64,000 bases of DNA from Stutzerimonas stutzeri (lineage in GTDB: Bacteria > Pseudomonadota > Gammaproteobacteria > Pseudomonadales > Pseudomonadaceae). Positions 18,056 through 26,514 of the stretch are shown here, piece by piece. The notes beneath the pieces are model-generated. The model did no database searches and had not been told where the DNA came from. It worked only from the letters and a program-made list of their open reading frames with translations. The position numbers and the translations under genes are program-made. The stretch lies in NCBI RefSeq assembly GCF_019090095.1, contig NZ_JAGQFP010000001.1, positions 372,001 through 436,000 of the forward strand. Reading direction: 5' to 3'. Positions within the stretch are counted from its first letter, which is position 1, and the number at the start of each line of letters is the position of its first letter.

Positions 18056-18733
18056 TCAGAACCAGCGGTCGTTGCGTTTGCGGCCGCGCGTCATGGCGGG
18101 AATGATCAAACCGGCCAGTAATCCTGCGCCGGCAATACTGCCGCCGTACACCATGTAGCGCATCAGCACCTGATTGTTCTCGTCGCCCAGCCGTGCCTCG
18201 GCGTCGCGCAATTCCGACTCGGTGGCGGTCAATGCTTCATCCAGCGCCTTGCGGCGTGCTTCGAGTTCATCGATCAGCGCTTTGCGTGAATCGAGGGTTT
18301 CCTGCATGCCCTGGACGCGCGTCTTCCAGCTGTCGTCGATGGTTTTCAGTTCCTCACTGAGTTCGGCAACCTTTTGTTCCAGTTCCGGTACTCGCTCTGC
18401 CTGGCCAGGTACATCCTGCAGATCACTCGTGCGGATCCAGACGCGGTCGCCGTTCTCGCCGCGGACCTGGCTGTAGTCACCACTGGTGTCGAGCAACTCG
18501 ACCTTCTGGCCGGAGGTGAGGCTGCCGACGATGCGATAACCATCGGTGGGGCCGCTGCGTACGTAGGTGCTCAAGGTGTCGCTGACCCAGCGATCGTTGC
18601 TGGCCTGTTGGGCGTGGGCTGGCGACAGGGCTGCCAGCAAGGCGCCGAACAGCCCGGCACGAAGGGTGCGGCGCTGGGCTATCGACAGGGAAATGGGGGA
18701 GGGACGTGAATTGAAGTGACGAGATAAGGGCAT
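18056..18733 (-). CDS. TIGR04211-type SH3 domain, coiled-coil membrane protein
   Basis: 225 residues. A signal peptide ends near SPAHAQQ. A bacterial SH3 domain follows (WVSDTLSTYVRSGPTDGYRIVGSLTSG and the DRVWIRTSDL end), then a long coiled coil (about 112-185, rich in E/K/L heptads) and a C-terminal transmembrane helix (YGGSIAGAGLLAGLIIPA) with a basic tail. This is the TIGR04211 architecture (YgiM-like), a periplasmic protein anchored in the inner membrane. The role is unknown; a link to the cell envelope is inferred from the SH3b domain. It converges with the c-di-GMP gene, 19 bp apart. Confidence 0.87.
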   Translation of the reverse strand: MPLSRHFNSRPSPISLSIAQRRTLRAGLFGALLAALSPAHAQQASNDRWVSDTLSTYVRSGPTDGYRIVGSLTSGQKVELLDTSGDYSQVRGENGDRVWIRTSDLQDVPGQAERVPELEQKVAELSEELKTIDDSWKTRVQGMQETLDSRKALIDELEARRKALDEALTATESELRDAEARLGDENNQVLMRYMVYGGSIAGAGLLAGLIIPAMTRGRKRNDRWF

Positions 18734-19069
18734 GGTGGTCTTCGCGCTGACTGAAATGAAGGCCCGGTGGATGGGCCAAAAAACCGAAAAAATGAACCGG
18801 CTGACGAAACCGCCAAGAGCCTGCCGAAAACGAGAAAAGGCAGGTTTTCCGGAGGTGCTGATCGAGCAGGAGGATGCATTCTCCCGCCGTTTGGCCTGTA
18901 GCCTGGCGTAATGCCGCAGCCAGGACTGACAATAAAAAACCGCGCAGGTTCACCAGATATTCATGTTTTCGTGCTGGCTGTCCCGTTGGGGTGGACAACG
19001 CACCTTCCAGATTTGGACCTGAGCCTCGGCCTGGCCGGACATAGAAAGGTGCTCTGTCGATGCGCGTCG
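18734..19069. other. Gene-free region upstream of the SH3-domain gene
   Basis: 336 bp with no convincing coding sequence on either strand. It is locally rich in A-tracts (AAAAAACCGAAAAAATG near 18778) and includes an imperfect hairpin, CCTGCC with GGCAGG near 18820-18845. It presumably holds the promoter of the SH3-domain gene. Confidence 0.4.
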
Positions 19070-19378
19070 CTACAAGACCTCGACCTGCTGCGCTCGGATC
19101 AGTACCTGCTCCTGGCGAAAGCGCTTCTCCAAGGAGGCCCGATAGTCCTGCCACCAGGCACGATCGAGCTCGGCCGTCATGACCTCGTAGATCAGCAGAT
19201 CGTCGCGCACCGCGTGATTGGCGTCTTCTTGCCACAGCCCCTTGGCCGGCGCTCGGGTGTGCGCGGTCAAGCCGCCGAACCGTTCGAGCAGTTCTTCGCG
19301 AACCTGGGCAAACAACGCATTCGGCAAGGGCTCCCGGTCGTTGTCGTATAACGGCAGGAGAAGGTGGATCAGGTGCAT
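19070..19378 (-). CDS. Hypothetical small protein, Pseudomonas-type
   Basis: 102 residues starting MHLIHLLLPLYDNDREPLP. The start at 19378 has GGAG eight bases upstream; a longer in-frame extension to 19543 lacks a site. The sequence is soluble, with features such as LFAQVREELLERFGGLTAHTRAPAKGLW and DDLLIYEVMTAELDRAWWQDYRASLEKRF that resemble dimeric alpha/beta-barrel stress-type proteins. No catalytic motif is evident. It may be transcribed divergently from the next small gene. Confidence 0.65.
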   Translation of the reverse strand: MHLIHLLLPLYDNDREPLPNALFAQVREELLERFGGLTAHTRAPAKGLWQEDANHAVRDDLLIYEVMTAELDRAWWQDYRASLEKRFRQEQVLIRAQQVEVL

Positions 19379-19567
19379 GGGCAGCTCCGCGCGCAGTAGG
19401 GCTCTCCCTGCTTCGACCTCGGCCTGCGCCGCTCGGCGGTGTGCTGCGGATAAACGGACGCAGGGCGCTATTGGCCGAGCCGCGCGGGCCGGCTGATGGG
19501 CGGGGACGAATTTGCCGGCGTCAGCAGACTCCAAGTCAGACAAGAACCCTGCTGGAGGTAGTCCTAA

Positions 19568-19894
19568 ATGGAAACGTCGAATCCATCGGTAAGTGCGCTG
19601 CAGAAGGCTCAGGACATCACGTCACGCTGGGCCGACGGCGAGCTGGGTGCCGAAGACGCGCAGCACGGGCTCAAGGCCGTGTTCGACGGGTGGCAACCCG
19701 GTGAGGCGCGCTCGGAAACCGAGCAGATCGCCGAGACCTCGCTGGCTGCGGCACGGATCGCCTTTCAGGACTGGCAGCAGCGCGGCGAAAACTGTGAGGA
19801 GCTGGTGACTCAGCTGCGCTGGATCCTCGACCCGTCGAAAGATGGCATTGCTGACCCGGCGCTCAACGTGTACGCACCACAACGCCCTGAATAA
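19568..19894 (+). CDS. Hypothetical acidic protein
   Basis: 108 residues, soluble, mostly helical, acidic (ALQKAQDITSRWADGELGAEDAQHGLKAVFDGW). GGAGG lies about ten bases before the ATG, and the codon use matches neighbouring genes, so it is likely real. No family recognised. It converges with the PP2C/kinase gene, 11 bp apart. Confidence 0.6.
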   Translation: METSNPSVSALQKAQDITSRWADGELGAEDAQHGLKAVFDGWQPGEARSETEQIAETSLAAARIAFQDWQQRGENCEELVTQLRWILDPSKDGIADPALNVYAPQRPE

Positions 19895-19905
19895 GCCGTA
19901 CCGCA

Positions 19906-21633
19906 TCAGCGCATCAACAGCATGACGAGCGTGATCGCCAGGCCCAATGACACAGCCTTCCAGAACAACACCGGATTGCGCTCCATCAGTGGCGGTCGCG
20001 CCTTGTTGAGAAAGGCCTGGTTGGGCTGACGCAATTCGAACACGAATTCCGAGAGGTCTTCATAGCGCTTGTACGGATCGGGGTGCAGCGCCTTGCGCAA
20101 CACGTCGTCGATCCACGCCGGGACGGGTACTTCTCGGTCATGTTCGCGAATCGGGCGGTAGCTGAGTCTGTTCTGGGCGGCGCGGTTACGGCACTGCGCG
20201 ACCTGCAGGCCATAGGGCAGTTTGCCGGTCAGCATCTGATAGGTGATGACGGCCAGCGAGAACAGGTCCGAGCGAGGCGTGCCGCTTTCGCCGAGGAAAT
20301 ATTCCGGGGCGGTGTACTGCGCGGTGCCCAGCAGTTCACTGCGCTCGATCGGCGAGGCGACCTCCAGGATGCCGGCAACGCGCGTCGAACCGAAATCGAT
20401 GATCTTCACCGTGCCGGTCGCATCGATCATGACGTTCTCGGGACGTAGATCCTGATGCAGCATTTCCAGCCGGTGAAAGGCGCGCAAGCCCTTGGCGATC
20501 TGCTCGACGATGCCGCGTACCGTCTCCAGATCTGGCCAAGGGTGGTCGATCATCCACTGCGTCAATGTCTGGCCGTCGATGAATTCGCTGACGCTGTAGA
20601 GAAAGTTGCGCTTGCGTGTCTGCCGGCACGGCTGGGCCACATGCGCGCTGTTGATTCGCCGCGCGACCCACTCTTCGGTGAGAAAGCGTTCGAGATAGGC
20701 CACGTCCCGCTGCAGGTCCATCGACGGCGTCTTGATGATCACCGGCGTGTCGTCGTCATTGTCGGTTGCCAGATAGACGTGGCTGCGGCTGCTGGCATGC
20801 ACTTCGCGAACGATGGTGTAGCCATCGAACCGCGCCCGTGCCTCGAGAGCGGGCGGGAAGGGCAACTCGGTGAGGTGCTGATAGAGCTCGTCCGGGGCAT
20901 GCAGTGGCAACTGCTCGATGCGCAGAATCTGCACTGTGAGGTTGTCGTCGCTGCCGCGTTGCAGCGCTTCGTTGACGATCGCTCGCGCGGCAGCGTCCAG
21001 ATCAGCCGCATGCCGCGCGATGGCCTCGTTCATGAAGTGCGCGCTGGCGAACTCGTACACCCCATCGGTGGCCAGGACGAAGATATCGCCGACCTCCACC
21101 GGTTCGGCGCGGTAGTCGATTTCCAGCTGCGGATGGATACCCAGCGCCCGGCTCAGGTAGCTCTTCTCGTCGGACAGCCAGAGGCGATGGTCGTTGGTGA
21201 GCTGCTCCAGCGTCTTGCCCTGGACGCGATAGACCCGCGAGTCGCCGGCGTGGAAGAGGTGCGCAGTGGTCGATTTGATGACCAGCGCGCTGAAGGTGCA
21301 GACGTAGCCGCGGTCCCTGTCGTAACGATACGGGCTCTGTTGGCTTTGCGCATGCAGCCAGGAGTTGGTCGCCATCAACACCCGCTGCGCGGAGGTTTTC
21401 ACCGACCAGGCGTCCGAGGTGCAGTAGTAGTCGGCGAAGAATCCAGCCACGGCCGATTCGCTGGCGATATGGCTGACGGCGCTGCTGCTGATGCCATCGG
21501 CTATCGCAAGGGCGATGCCCTTGCTGCTCAACTGCGGCTCTTTGGGGATATAGGCGCCGTGGAAATCCTGATTGCTTTCCTTGCGGCCCTTGTCGCTGTG
21601 TTGGCCCAGTGAAACCTGAAGTTGGCTGCTCAT
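19906..21633 (-). CDS. Bifunctional PP2C phosphatase / serine-threonine kinase of the nitrite operon
   Basis: 575 residues. The N-terminal PP2C phosphatase (1-240) shows ADGISSS, HAGDSRVYR, LATDGVYEF and GSDDNLTV with its metal-binding aspartates. A Hanks-type kinase follows (about 265-535): Lys in VIIKTPS, catalytic loop HQDLRPENV (Asp395) and DFG (Asp413), then TAPEYFLGE. The catalytic loop reads HQD instead of HRD, a conservative change seen in some active kinases. One transmembrane helix lies at the extreme C terminus (LGLAITLVMLLM). Such fusions occur in nitrate/nitrite assimilation operons of pseudomonads; the substrate is not known. It follows the FNT channel gene after a 382-bp repeat-containing gap. 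Confidence 0.88.
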   Translation of the reverse strand: MSSQLQVSLGQHSDKGRKESNQDFHGAYIPKEPQLSSKGIALAIADGISSSAVSHIASESAVAGFFADYYCTSDAWSVKTSAQRVLMATNSWLHAQSQQSPYRYDRDRGYVCTFSALVIKSTTAHLFHAGDSRVYRVQGKTLEQLTNDHRLWLSDEKSYLSRALGIHPQLEIDYRAEPVEVGDIFVLATDGVYEFASAHFMNEAIARHAADLDAAARAIVNEALQRGSDDNLTVQILRIEQLPLHAPDELYQHLTELPFPPALEARARFDGYTIVREVHASSRSHVYLATDNDDDTPVIIKTPSMDLQRDVAYLERFLTEEWVARRINSAHVAQPCRQTRKRNFLYSVSEFIDGQTLTQWMIDHPWPDLETVRGIVEQIAKGLRAFHRLEMLHQDLRPENVMIDATGTVKIIDFGSTRVAGILEVASPIERSELLGTAQYTAPEYFLGESGTPRSDLFSLAVITYQMLTGKLPYGLQVAQCRNRAAQNRLSYRPIREHDREVPVPAWIDDVLRKALHPDPYKRYEDLSEFVFELRQPNQAFLNKARPPLMERNPVLFWKAVSLGLAITLVMLLMR

Positions 21634-21742
21634 TCGTTGAGATCGACAGTTGGCGATGGTGGTTGTGTTGACGGCAGGCGCCTGGCCTCAGCGAAGGGAG
21701 GTGCGCTGGGTGTCATGCCTGACGCTACGGTGATCATCGTCG

Positions 21743-21955
21743 CCCCCTCACCCTAGCCCTCACCCCAGAGGGGCGAGGGGGCGGTCCGAGTTGGCTGGGA
21801 TCGCGGTGGCTGGCTTGGTGCCGCATTGGGCAGGGAACCGGCGGTCGCAGGTTTTTCACGCCAGGAATGAAAGGGCTCGATTCGAGTTGACTGGTGCGGT
21901 GGCCGCAGGCTTGTCTCCCTCTCCCCTTTGGGGAGAGGGCTGGGGTGAGGGGCGG
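21743..21955. repeat. Inverted pair of C/G-rich dispersed repeats
   Basis: A degenerate element at about 21743-21782 (CCCTCACCCTAGCCCTCACC and on to GGGGCGAGGG) and a copy in the opposite orientation at about 21914-21955 (CTCCCTCTCCCCTTTGGGGA and on to GGGTGAGGGG) flank roughly 130 bp without a gene. Each is itself nearly palindromic. They look like a MITE- or REP-like dispersed element and fill most of the 382-bp gap 21634-22015 between the channel and kinase genes. Confidence 0.75.
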
Positions 21956-22015
21956 CGGTGGGCAGGACGCATGACGCTTCGACACCACAGGGCCCCAGCC
22001 AGTACCAAGTCAGTC

Positions 22016-22831
22016 TCAGCGCGCCAGTGCACGCTTCGGTGCAGTCCGGACGTGGGTGGTATAGAGCGTCAGGCCAGTAAAGGCCAGGCCGCCAACGAGG
22101 TTGCCAAGCGCAGTGGGGATTTCGTTCCAGATCATGTAATCCATCACCGAAAAGCCGCCGCCCATGATCATCGCCGAGGGGAACAGGAACATGTTCACCA
22201 CCGAATGCTCGAAGCCCATGAAGAAGAACAGCATGATCGGCATCCACATGGCGATGACCTTGCCGCTCACCGAGGTCGAGATCATCGCCCCGACCACGCC
22301 CATCGAGACCATCCAGTTGCACAGCATGCCGCGCACGAAGATGGTGAGCCAGCCGGCCAGACCGTACTCGGCATAGCCTAGGGTGCGTGACTCGCCGATA
22401 TGGGCGATTTTCTCGCCGACCGGCCCTGGCGCCGTACTGAACCCATAGGTGAAGACGAAGGCCATCATGAAGGCCACCGTGAGCGCCCCGGCGAAGTTGC
22501 CGGCAAACACCAGCCCCCAGTTACGCAACACCCCGTTTACGGTGACGCCCGGACGCTTGTCCAGCAGCGCCAGCGGCGTCAGGACGAACACTCCGGTGAG
22601 CAGGTCGAAGCCCATCAGGTAGAGCATCACGAACCCCACCGGGAACAGCACCGCGCCGAGCAGCGGCGAGCCGGTCTGGGTCGCGATGGTCACCGCGAAC
22701 ACCGCGGCCAGGGCCAGAATCGCCCCGGCCATGAAGGCACGGATCAAGGTGTCGCGGGTGGACATGTAAATCTTCGATTCACCGGCGTCGACCATTTTGG
22801 TGACGAATTCCGAAGGGATGATGTAGGACAT
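22016..22831 (-). CDS. Formate/nitrite transporter (FNT) family channel, NirC-like
   Basis: 271 residues with six predicted membrane helices. FNT features include LMGFDLLTGVF, the VFAGNFAGAL helix and the second half-repeat LCNWMVSMG, plus the pore His in GFEHSVVNMF. It sits directly behind nirBD, so nitrite import (or export of excess nitrite) is the likely role; formate is the alternative for the family. The gene ends with a basic tail (TAPKRALAR). It is separated from nirD by 173 bp that contain a REP pair. Confidence 0.9.
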   Translation of the reverse strand: MSYIIPSEFVTKMVDAGESKIYMSTRDTLIRAFMAGAILALAAVFAVTIATQTGSPLLGAVLFPVGFVMLYLMGFDLLTGVFVLTPLALLDKRPGVTVNGVLRNWGLVFAGNFAGALTVAFMMAFVFTYGFSTAPGPVGEKIAHIGESRTLGYAEYGLAGWLTIFVRGMLCNWMVSMGVVGAMISTSVSGKVIAMWMPIMLFFFMGFEHSVVNMFLFPSAMIMGGGFSVMDYMIWNEIPTALGNLVGGLAFTGLTLYTTHVRTAPKRALAR

Positions 22832-22932
22832 GGCGGTTACTCTGTGAGCGTTGTGAGAGCCCGACGGGGCGAGCTGGATTCGTTGCTGGCCCAGCGAATC
22901 GCTGGATAATGCGCGCTACTGACTGATAAAAC

Positions 22933-23000
22933 TCGCGGCCAAGACCGCTCCCACCGTTGGCTCGATCGTGGAAGCCTTGGGAGCCTGGTCTCGACCGCGA
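22933..23000. repeat. REP pair between nirD and the FNT channel gene
   Basis: TCGCGGCCAAGACCGCTCCC (22933-22952) is the common Pseudomonas REP in reverse. A more degenerate copy in the other orientation (TTGGGAGCCTGGTCTCGACC and on to GCGA, 22977-23000) follows. It may form a hairpin in the operon transcript that separates the expression of the enzyme and the channel. Confidence 0.7.
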
Positions 23001-23004
23001 AAAC

Positions 23005-23382
23005 TCAGGCGACGGCAATCTCCACCGCTTCGCCATTGAGCCGCACCGGCCAGACGCGCAGGCGCTGCTCGGGGTATTCCAGGCAGGTACCGTCGGCCAG
23101 GCGGAAGTGTTGCTTGTACAGCGGTGAGGCGATCACCAGGTCGCCCTTGAGCTGCCCGACGATGCCGCGGCCGATAACGTTGGCGCCCGACTTCGGATCC
23201 TTGTTCTCGATGGCGAACACCTGATCACCCGTCTCGGTATGAGGCAGGTGAAACAGCGCCACCTGCTTGCCGTCGAGCCAGGCGACCACTCCGGAATTGG
23301 CCACCAGGTCGCGGCGGCTGCACAGCGCGCGCCAGCTGGCGGATTGAACGGACTCAATACGTACGGCGTTGGACTGGCTCAT
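23005..23382 (-). CDS. nirD: Assimilatory nitrite reductase small subunit
   Basis: 125 residues, a Rieske-like fold without the iron-sulphur ligands, as is normal for NirD. Recognisable blocks are ALCSRRDLVANSGVVAWLDGKQVALFHLP, VFAIENKDPKSGANVIGRGIVG, and SPLYKQHFRLADGTCLEYPE. It partners NirB in the cytoplasm to reduce nitrite to ammonium. The start at 23382 overlaps the nirB stop by one base (TGATG), so the two are coupled. Confidence 0.94.
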   Translation of the reverse strand: MSQSNAVRIESVQSASWRALCSRRDLVANSGVVAWLDGKQVALFHLPHTETGDQVFAIENKDPKSGANVIGRGIVGQLKGDLVIASPLYKQHFRLADGTCLEYPEQRLRVWPVRLNGEAVEIAVA

Positions 23383-25955
23383 CAGAGCACCTCCTCGGTG
23401 ACGGGAATCAGGTGAAGTTCGTGTGCATGCACCGGCCGACGCTGGCCGCGCTCCTTGACGAAGTGGATGTCCGGATCGCCGCGCCGGTCGTTGACGAAGG
23501 TGCGGAAGCGCTTGAGTTTTTCCGGGTCCTTGATGGCGTTGGCCCACTCGCATTCGTAGCGGTCAACCACCAGCTGCATCTGCGCTTCCAGTTCGGCGGC
23601 GAGGTTCAGGCTGTCGTCGATGATCACCTCCTTGAGGTAATCGAGGCCGCCTTCCAGCGATTCGCGCCAGACCGAAGTGCGCTGCAGCTTGTCCGCGGTG
23701 CGGATGTAAAACATCAGGAAGCGGTCGATGTAGCGCACCAGGGTTTCATCGTCGAGGTCGGTGGCGAACAGCTCGGCGTGGCGCGGGCGCATGCCGCCGT
23801 TGCCTGCGACATACAGGTTCCAGCCGTTTTCGGTGGCGATGACGCCGATGTCCTTGCTCTGCGCCTCGGCGCATTCACGGGTGCAACCGGAGACGCCGAA
23901 CTTGATCTTGTGAGGTGAGCGCAGGCCCTTGTAGCGGTCCTCCAGACGCAGTGCCATGCCGACGCTGTCCTGCACGCCGTAGCGGCACCAAGTGCTGCCG
24001 ACGCAGGATTTCACCGTGCGCAGCGACTTGCCGTAGGCGTGACCGGTCTCGAAGCCGGCCTCGATCAGCTCGCCCCAGATGTCCGGCAGTTCGTGCAGCT
24101 GCGCGCCGAACAGGTCGATGCGCTGGCCACCGGTGATCTTGGTGTAGAGGTCATATTTCTTGGCGACTGCACCGAGCGCGATCAGCTTGTCCGGGGTGAT
24201 TTCTCCGCCGGCGATGCGCGGCACCACCGAGTAGGTGCCGTTCTTCTGCATGTTCGCCATGAAGGTGTCGTTGGTGTCCTGCAGCGGGATCAGCCCCGGA
24301 TCGGTGATGGGCTGGTTCCAGCAGGAGGCCAGGATCGAACCCACCGCCGGCTTGCAGATATCGCAGCCGGTGTGGCCGCGGCCGTGCTTGGCTAGCAGTT
24401 CTTCGAAACTGATGATCCCTTCGACGCGCACGATTCCGTAGAGCTCCTGACGGGTGTGAGCGAAGTGCTCGCACAGGCTCTTATCGACTTCGACGCCGCG
24501 TGCGGTCAGCTCATGCTCGAACACCTGCTTGAGCAGCGCGCTGCAGCCGCCGCAGCCAGTACCGGCCTTGGTCGCGGCTTTCAGCTCGCCCAGATCGGTG
24601 ATGCCGGCGTCTACCTGGCAGCACACCGCGCCCTTGGTGACGTTGTGGCAGGAGCAGATGGTGGCGGTGTCGGGGAGGGCGTCCGCGCCCAGCGTCGGCG
24701 CGCCATCGGACAGCGGCAGGATCAGGCTGGACGGGTCGGCCGGCAGCTTGATGCCGTTCTGCGCGTATTGCAGCAGGGTGTCGTAATAGCTGTTGTCGCC
24801 AATCAGCACGGCGCCGATGACGCGTTTGCCGTCCTCGGAAAGGACCAGGCGCCGGTAGCTGGCATTGGCCTCATCGATAAAGCGGTAGCTCTTGGCGCCG
24901 GGCGTGGCGGCATGGGCATCGCCGATGGAGCCGACATCGACGCCGAGCAGCTTGAGCTTGGTGGACATGTCGGCGCCGCTGAACGGCTGGTGCGGTTCGC
25001 CGCAGAGCAGGGCGGCGAGGTTGCGCGCCATGGTGTAACCGGGCGCAACCAGGCCGAAGACCATGCCGTTCCAGGACGCACATTCACCGATGGCGAAGAT
25101 CGAGAGATCGCTGGTGCGGTAGTCGCCGTCGATCACCACGCCGCCGCGCGGTGCGATTTCCAGCCCGGCGCTGCGGCCCAGGGCATCCTGCGGTCGGATG
25201 CCGGCGGAAAAGACGATCAGGTCGGTTTCCAGATACTCACTTCTACCATCGGCGCCATCCTGGAAGTTCATCCGGTAGGCGTATTCCTCGCCGACGATGA
25301 TTTCCTGCGTGGCGCGCGATAGGTGAACGCCGACGCCCAGCGCCTCGATGCGGGCCTTGAGTGCCTTGCCACCTTCTTCATCGAGCTGCACCGGCATCAG
25401 GCGCGGCGCGAACTCGACCACATGGGCTTCGAGGCCGAGGGACTTGAGCGCGTTAGCCGCCTCCAGGCCGAGCAGGCCGCCGCCGACTACTACGCCGCGC
25501 TTGGCATTGCTGGCCGCGGCGCGGATGGCATCAAGATCGTCCAGCGTGCGGTAGACCAGGCGCGAGTTGCCCTCGGCGCCCGGAATCGGCGGCACGAAGG
25601 GGTAGGAGCCGGTGGCCAGGATCAGTTTGTCGTAGGGCTGGCGGCCTTCGGCGGTGACCACTTCCTTGCGCTCGCGGTCGATCTCCAGCACCTGCACGCC
25701 GAGGTGAACGTGCACGCCGTGGGTGGCGTAATAATCGGCTTCGCACAGGGCCAGGGAGTCGGCATCGCGACCCCCGAAATACTCGGACAGATGCACGCGG
25801 TCATAGGCGCGCTGGCGCTCCTCGCCGTACACATGGATCTGGTACTGGCCCAGCGCGCCGCGCTCGACCAGTTGCTCGACGCAGTGGTGGCCCACCATCC
25901 CGTTGCCGATAACGACCAGCGTTTCACTCTTGATCGGGGTGACGATTGCGTTCAT
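23382..25955 (-). CDS. nirB: NAD(P)H-dependent assimilatory nitrite reductase large subunit
   Basis: 857 residues. The N-terminal FAD/NAD(P)H oxidoreductase part (VVIGNGMVGHHCVEQL; VVVGGGLLGLEAANALKSLG) is followed by a BFD-like [2Fe-2S] domain with four Cys near 430-465 (ICSCHNVTKGAV and GCGGCSALL). The sirohaem/[4Fe-4S] reductase part has CVGSTWCRYG near 648 and GCTRECAEAQSKDIG near 688. Electrons pass from NAD(P)H through FAD and the clusters to sirohaem for six-electron reduction of nitrite to ammonium. The start at 25955 has an excellent GGAGGAA. The upstream leader shows nitrogen and nitrate control. Confidence 0.96.
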   Translation of the reverse strand: MNAIVTPIKSETLVVIGNGMVGHHCVEQLVERGALGQYQIHVYGEERQRAYDRVHLSEYFGGRDADSLALCEADYYATHGVHVHLGVQVLEIDRERKEVVTAEGRQPYDKLILATGSYPFVPPIPGAEGNSRLVYRTLDDLDAIRAAASNAKRGVVVGGGLLGLEAANALKSLGLEAHVVEFAPRLMPVQLDEEGGKALKARIEALGVGVHLSRATQEIIVGEEYAYRMNFQDGADGRSEYLETDLIVFSAGIRPQDALGRSAGLEIAPRGGVVIDGDYRTSDLSIFAIGECASWNGMVFGLVAPGYTMARNLAALLCGEPHQPFSGADMSTKLKLLGVDVGSIGDAHAATPGAKSYRFIDEANASYRRLVLSEDGKRVIGAVLIGDNSYYDTLLQYAQNGIKLPADPSSLILPLSDGAPTLGADALPDTATICSCHNVTKGAVCCQVDAGITDLGELKAATKAGTGCGGCSALLKQVFEHELTARGVEVDKSLCEHFAHTRQELYGIVRVEGIISFEELLAKHGRGHTGCDICKPAVGSILASCWNQPITDPGLIPLQDTNDTFMANMQKNGTYSVVPRIAGGEITPDKLIALGAVAKKYDLYTKITGGQRIDLFGAQLHELPDIWGELIEAGFETGHAYGKSLRTVKSCVGSTWCRYGVQDSVGMALRLEDRYKGLRSPHKIKFGVSGCTRECAEAQSKDIGVIATENGWNLYVAGNGGMRPRHAELFATDLDDETLVRYIDRFLMFYIRTADKLQRTSVWRESLEGGLDYLKEVIIDDSLNLAAELEAQMQLVVDRYECEWANAIKDPEKLKRFRTFVNDRRGDPDIHFVKERGQRRPVHAHELHLIPVTEEVL

Positions 25956-26005
25956 GACCGGTTCCTCCGTCGAAGCCGCGGTGCGGCGTCGTCGCACAAA
26001 AACAA

Positions 26006-26044
26006 AAAGGCGCCTGGAGCTGTCGGGCAGCTCCAGGCGCCTTT
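26006..26044 (-). terminator. Intrinsic terminator in the nirB leader (attenuator)
   Basis: On the minus strand a 17-bp perfect stem (AAAGGCGCCTGGAGCTG pairing with its complement, loop CCCGA) is followed by TTTTTGTTTTTG. It lies 50 bp upstream of the nirB start, inside the transcript, so it can only serve as a conditional terminator. Its 5' arm is shared with the second hexaloop hairpin. Confidence 0.9.
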
Positions 26045-26093
26045 GCCTGGTATTCGTAGGTTGTGGAGGTGACTATTCGAGCCTCGTTGCCCG
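26033..26093 (-). promoter_or_regulatory. ANTAR-type antiterminator leader (two A1/G4 hexaloop hairpins), NasT/NasR target
   Basis: Hairpin 1 (26093-26078) is CGGGC-[AACGAG]-GCTCG and hairpin 2 (26050-26033) is CCAGGC-[AAAGGC]-GCCTGG. Both loops are six bases with A at position 1 and G at position 4, the defining features of RNAs bound by ANTAR proteins. Hairpin 2 uses the 5' arm of the downstream terminator, so forming it prevents termination. By analogy with the nas leaders of Klebsiella and Azotobacter, nitrate-responsive NasT or NasR would bind and permit transcription into nirB. The regulator itself is not in the window. Confidence 0.82.
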
Positions 26094-26182
26094 TTGCACC
26101 TGTCCCGCGCCGTTTACGGCGGATGGTCTTCGCTGACCGCGGGTGCGCTGCCAAATCAGTTGGCAGGCGTTGACCAGGCTTT

Positions 26183-26198
26183 TGCAGGTTGCGTGCCA
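26183..26198 (-). promoter_or_regulatory. Sigma-54 promoter of the nirBD operon
   Basis: TGGCACGCAACCTGCA on the minus strand matches the RpoN consensus TGGCACG-N4-TTGCA at all but one position, with the GG and GC elements ten bases apart. Transcription should start near 26173, giving a leader of about 218 nt that contains the ANTAR hairpins and terminator. NtrC control under nitrogen limitation is the expected activation (inference). Confidence 0.82.
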
Positions 26199-26313
26199 GC
26201 CTGAACGAGGCGTTCGGCAGTGTGGGCTGCTAGAGGGTGCGGGTTGGCTGAAGCCCGCTTTTACGCGGGTGAGCACGGGGAGGGCCGAGCCGTGCGTCGC
26301 CTTGGTTTGGCGA

Positions 26314-26334
26314 CACCCTTGAACCACAAGGGTG
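26314..26334. promoter_or_regulatory. Perfect 8-bp dyad upstream of the sigma-54 promoter
   Basis: CACCCTTG-AACCA-CAAGGGTG lies about 120 bp upstream of the nirB sigma-54 promoter, a suitable distance for an enhancer. It resembles the NtrC half-site GCACC only partly. It could also serve the divergent aldo/keto reductase gene. The rest of the 559-bp interval 25956-26514 has other short hairpins (e.g. GTCGCC facing GGCGAC near 26297-26313) but no gene. Confidence 0.4.
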
Positions 26335-26514
26335 CGGTTCTCATTAGTGGCTCCCTTTTTTGGGGCGATGGGCTGAACTTCGTCATCTATAACCGACTAA
26401 GGTAGCCATACGCCGCCGAACCAGGCGCCGTGGACTGGCCCGTAGGTCGCGCTCGCGGCCTGACAGCCCGGTCCGCGCCACTTGCCAATCCATCTGACGA
26501 ATCGCGGAGATCAT

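Noticed and set aside
26220..26405. Small plus-strand frame in the nirB upstream region
   Set aside because: No binding site or similarity; the region is better explained as regulatory DNA.
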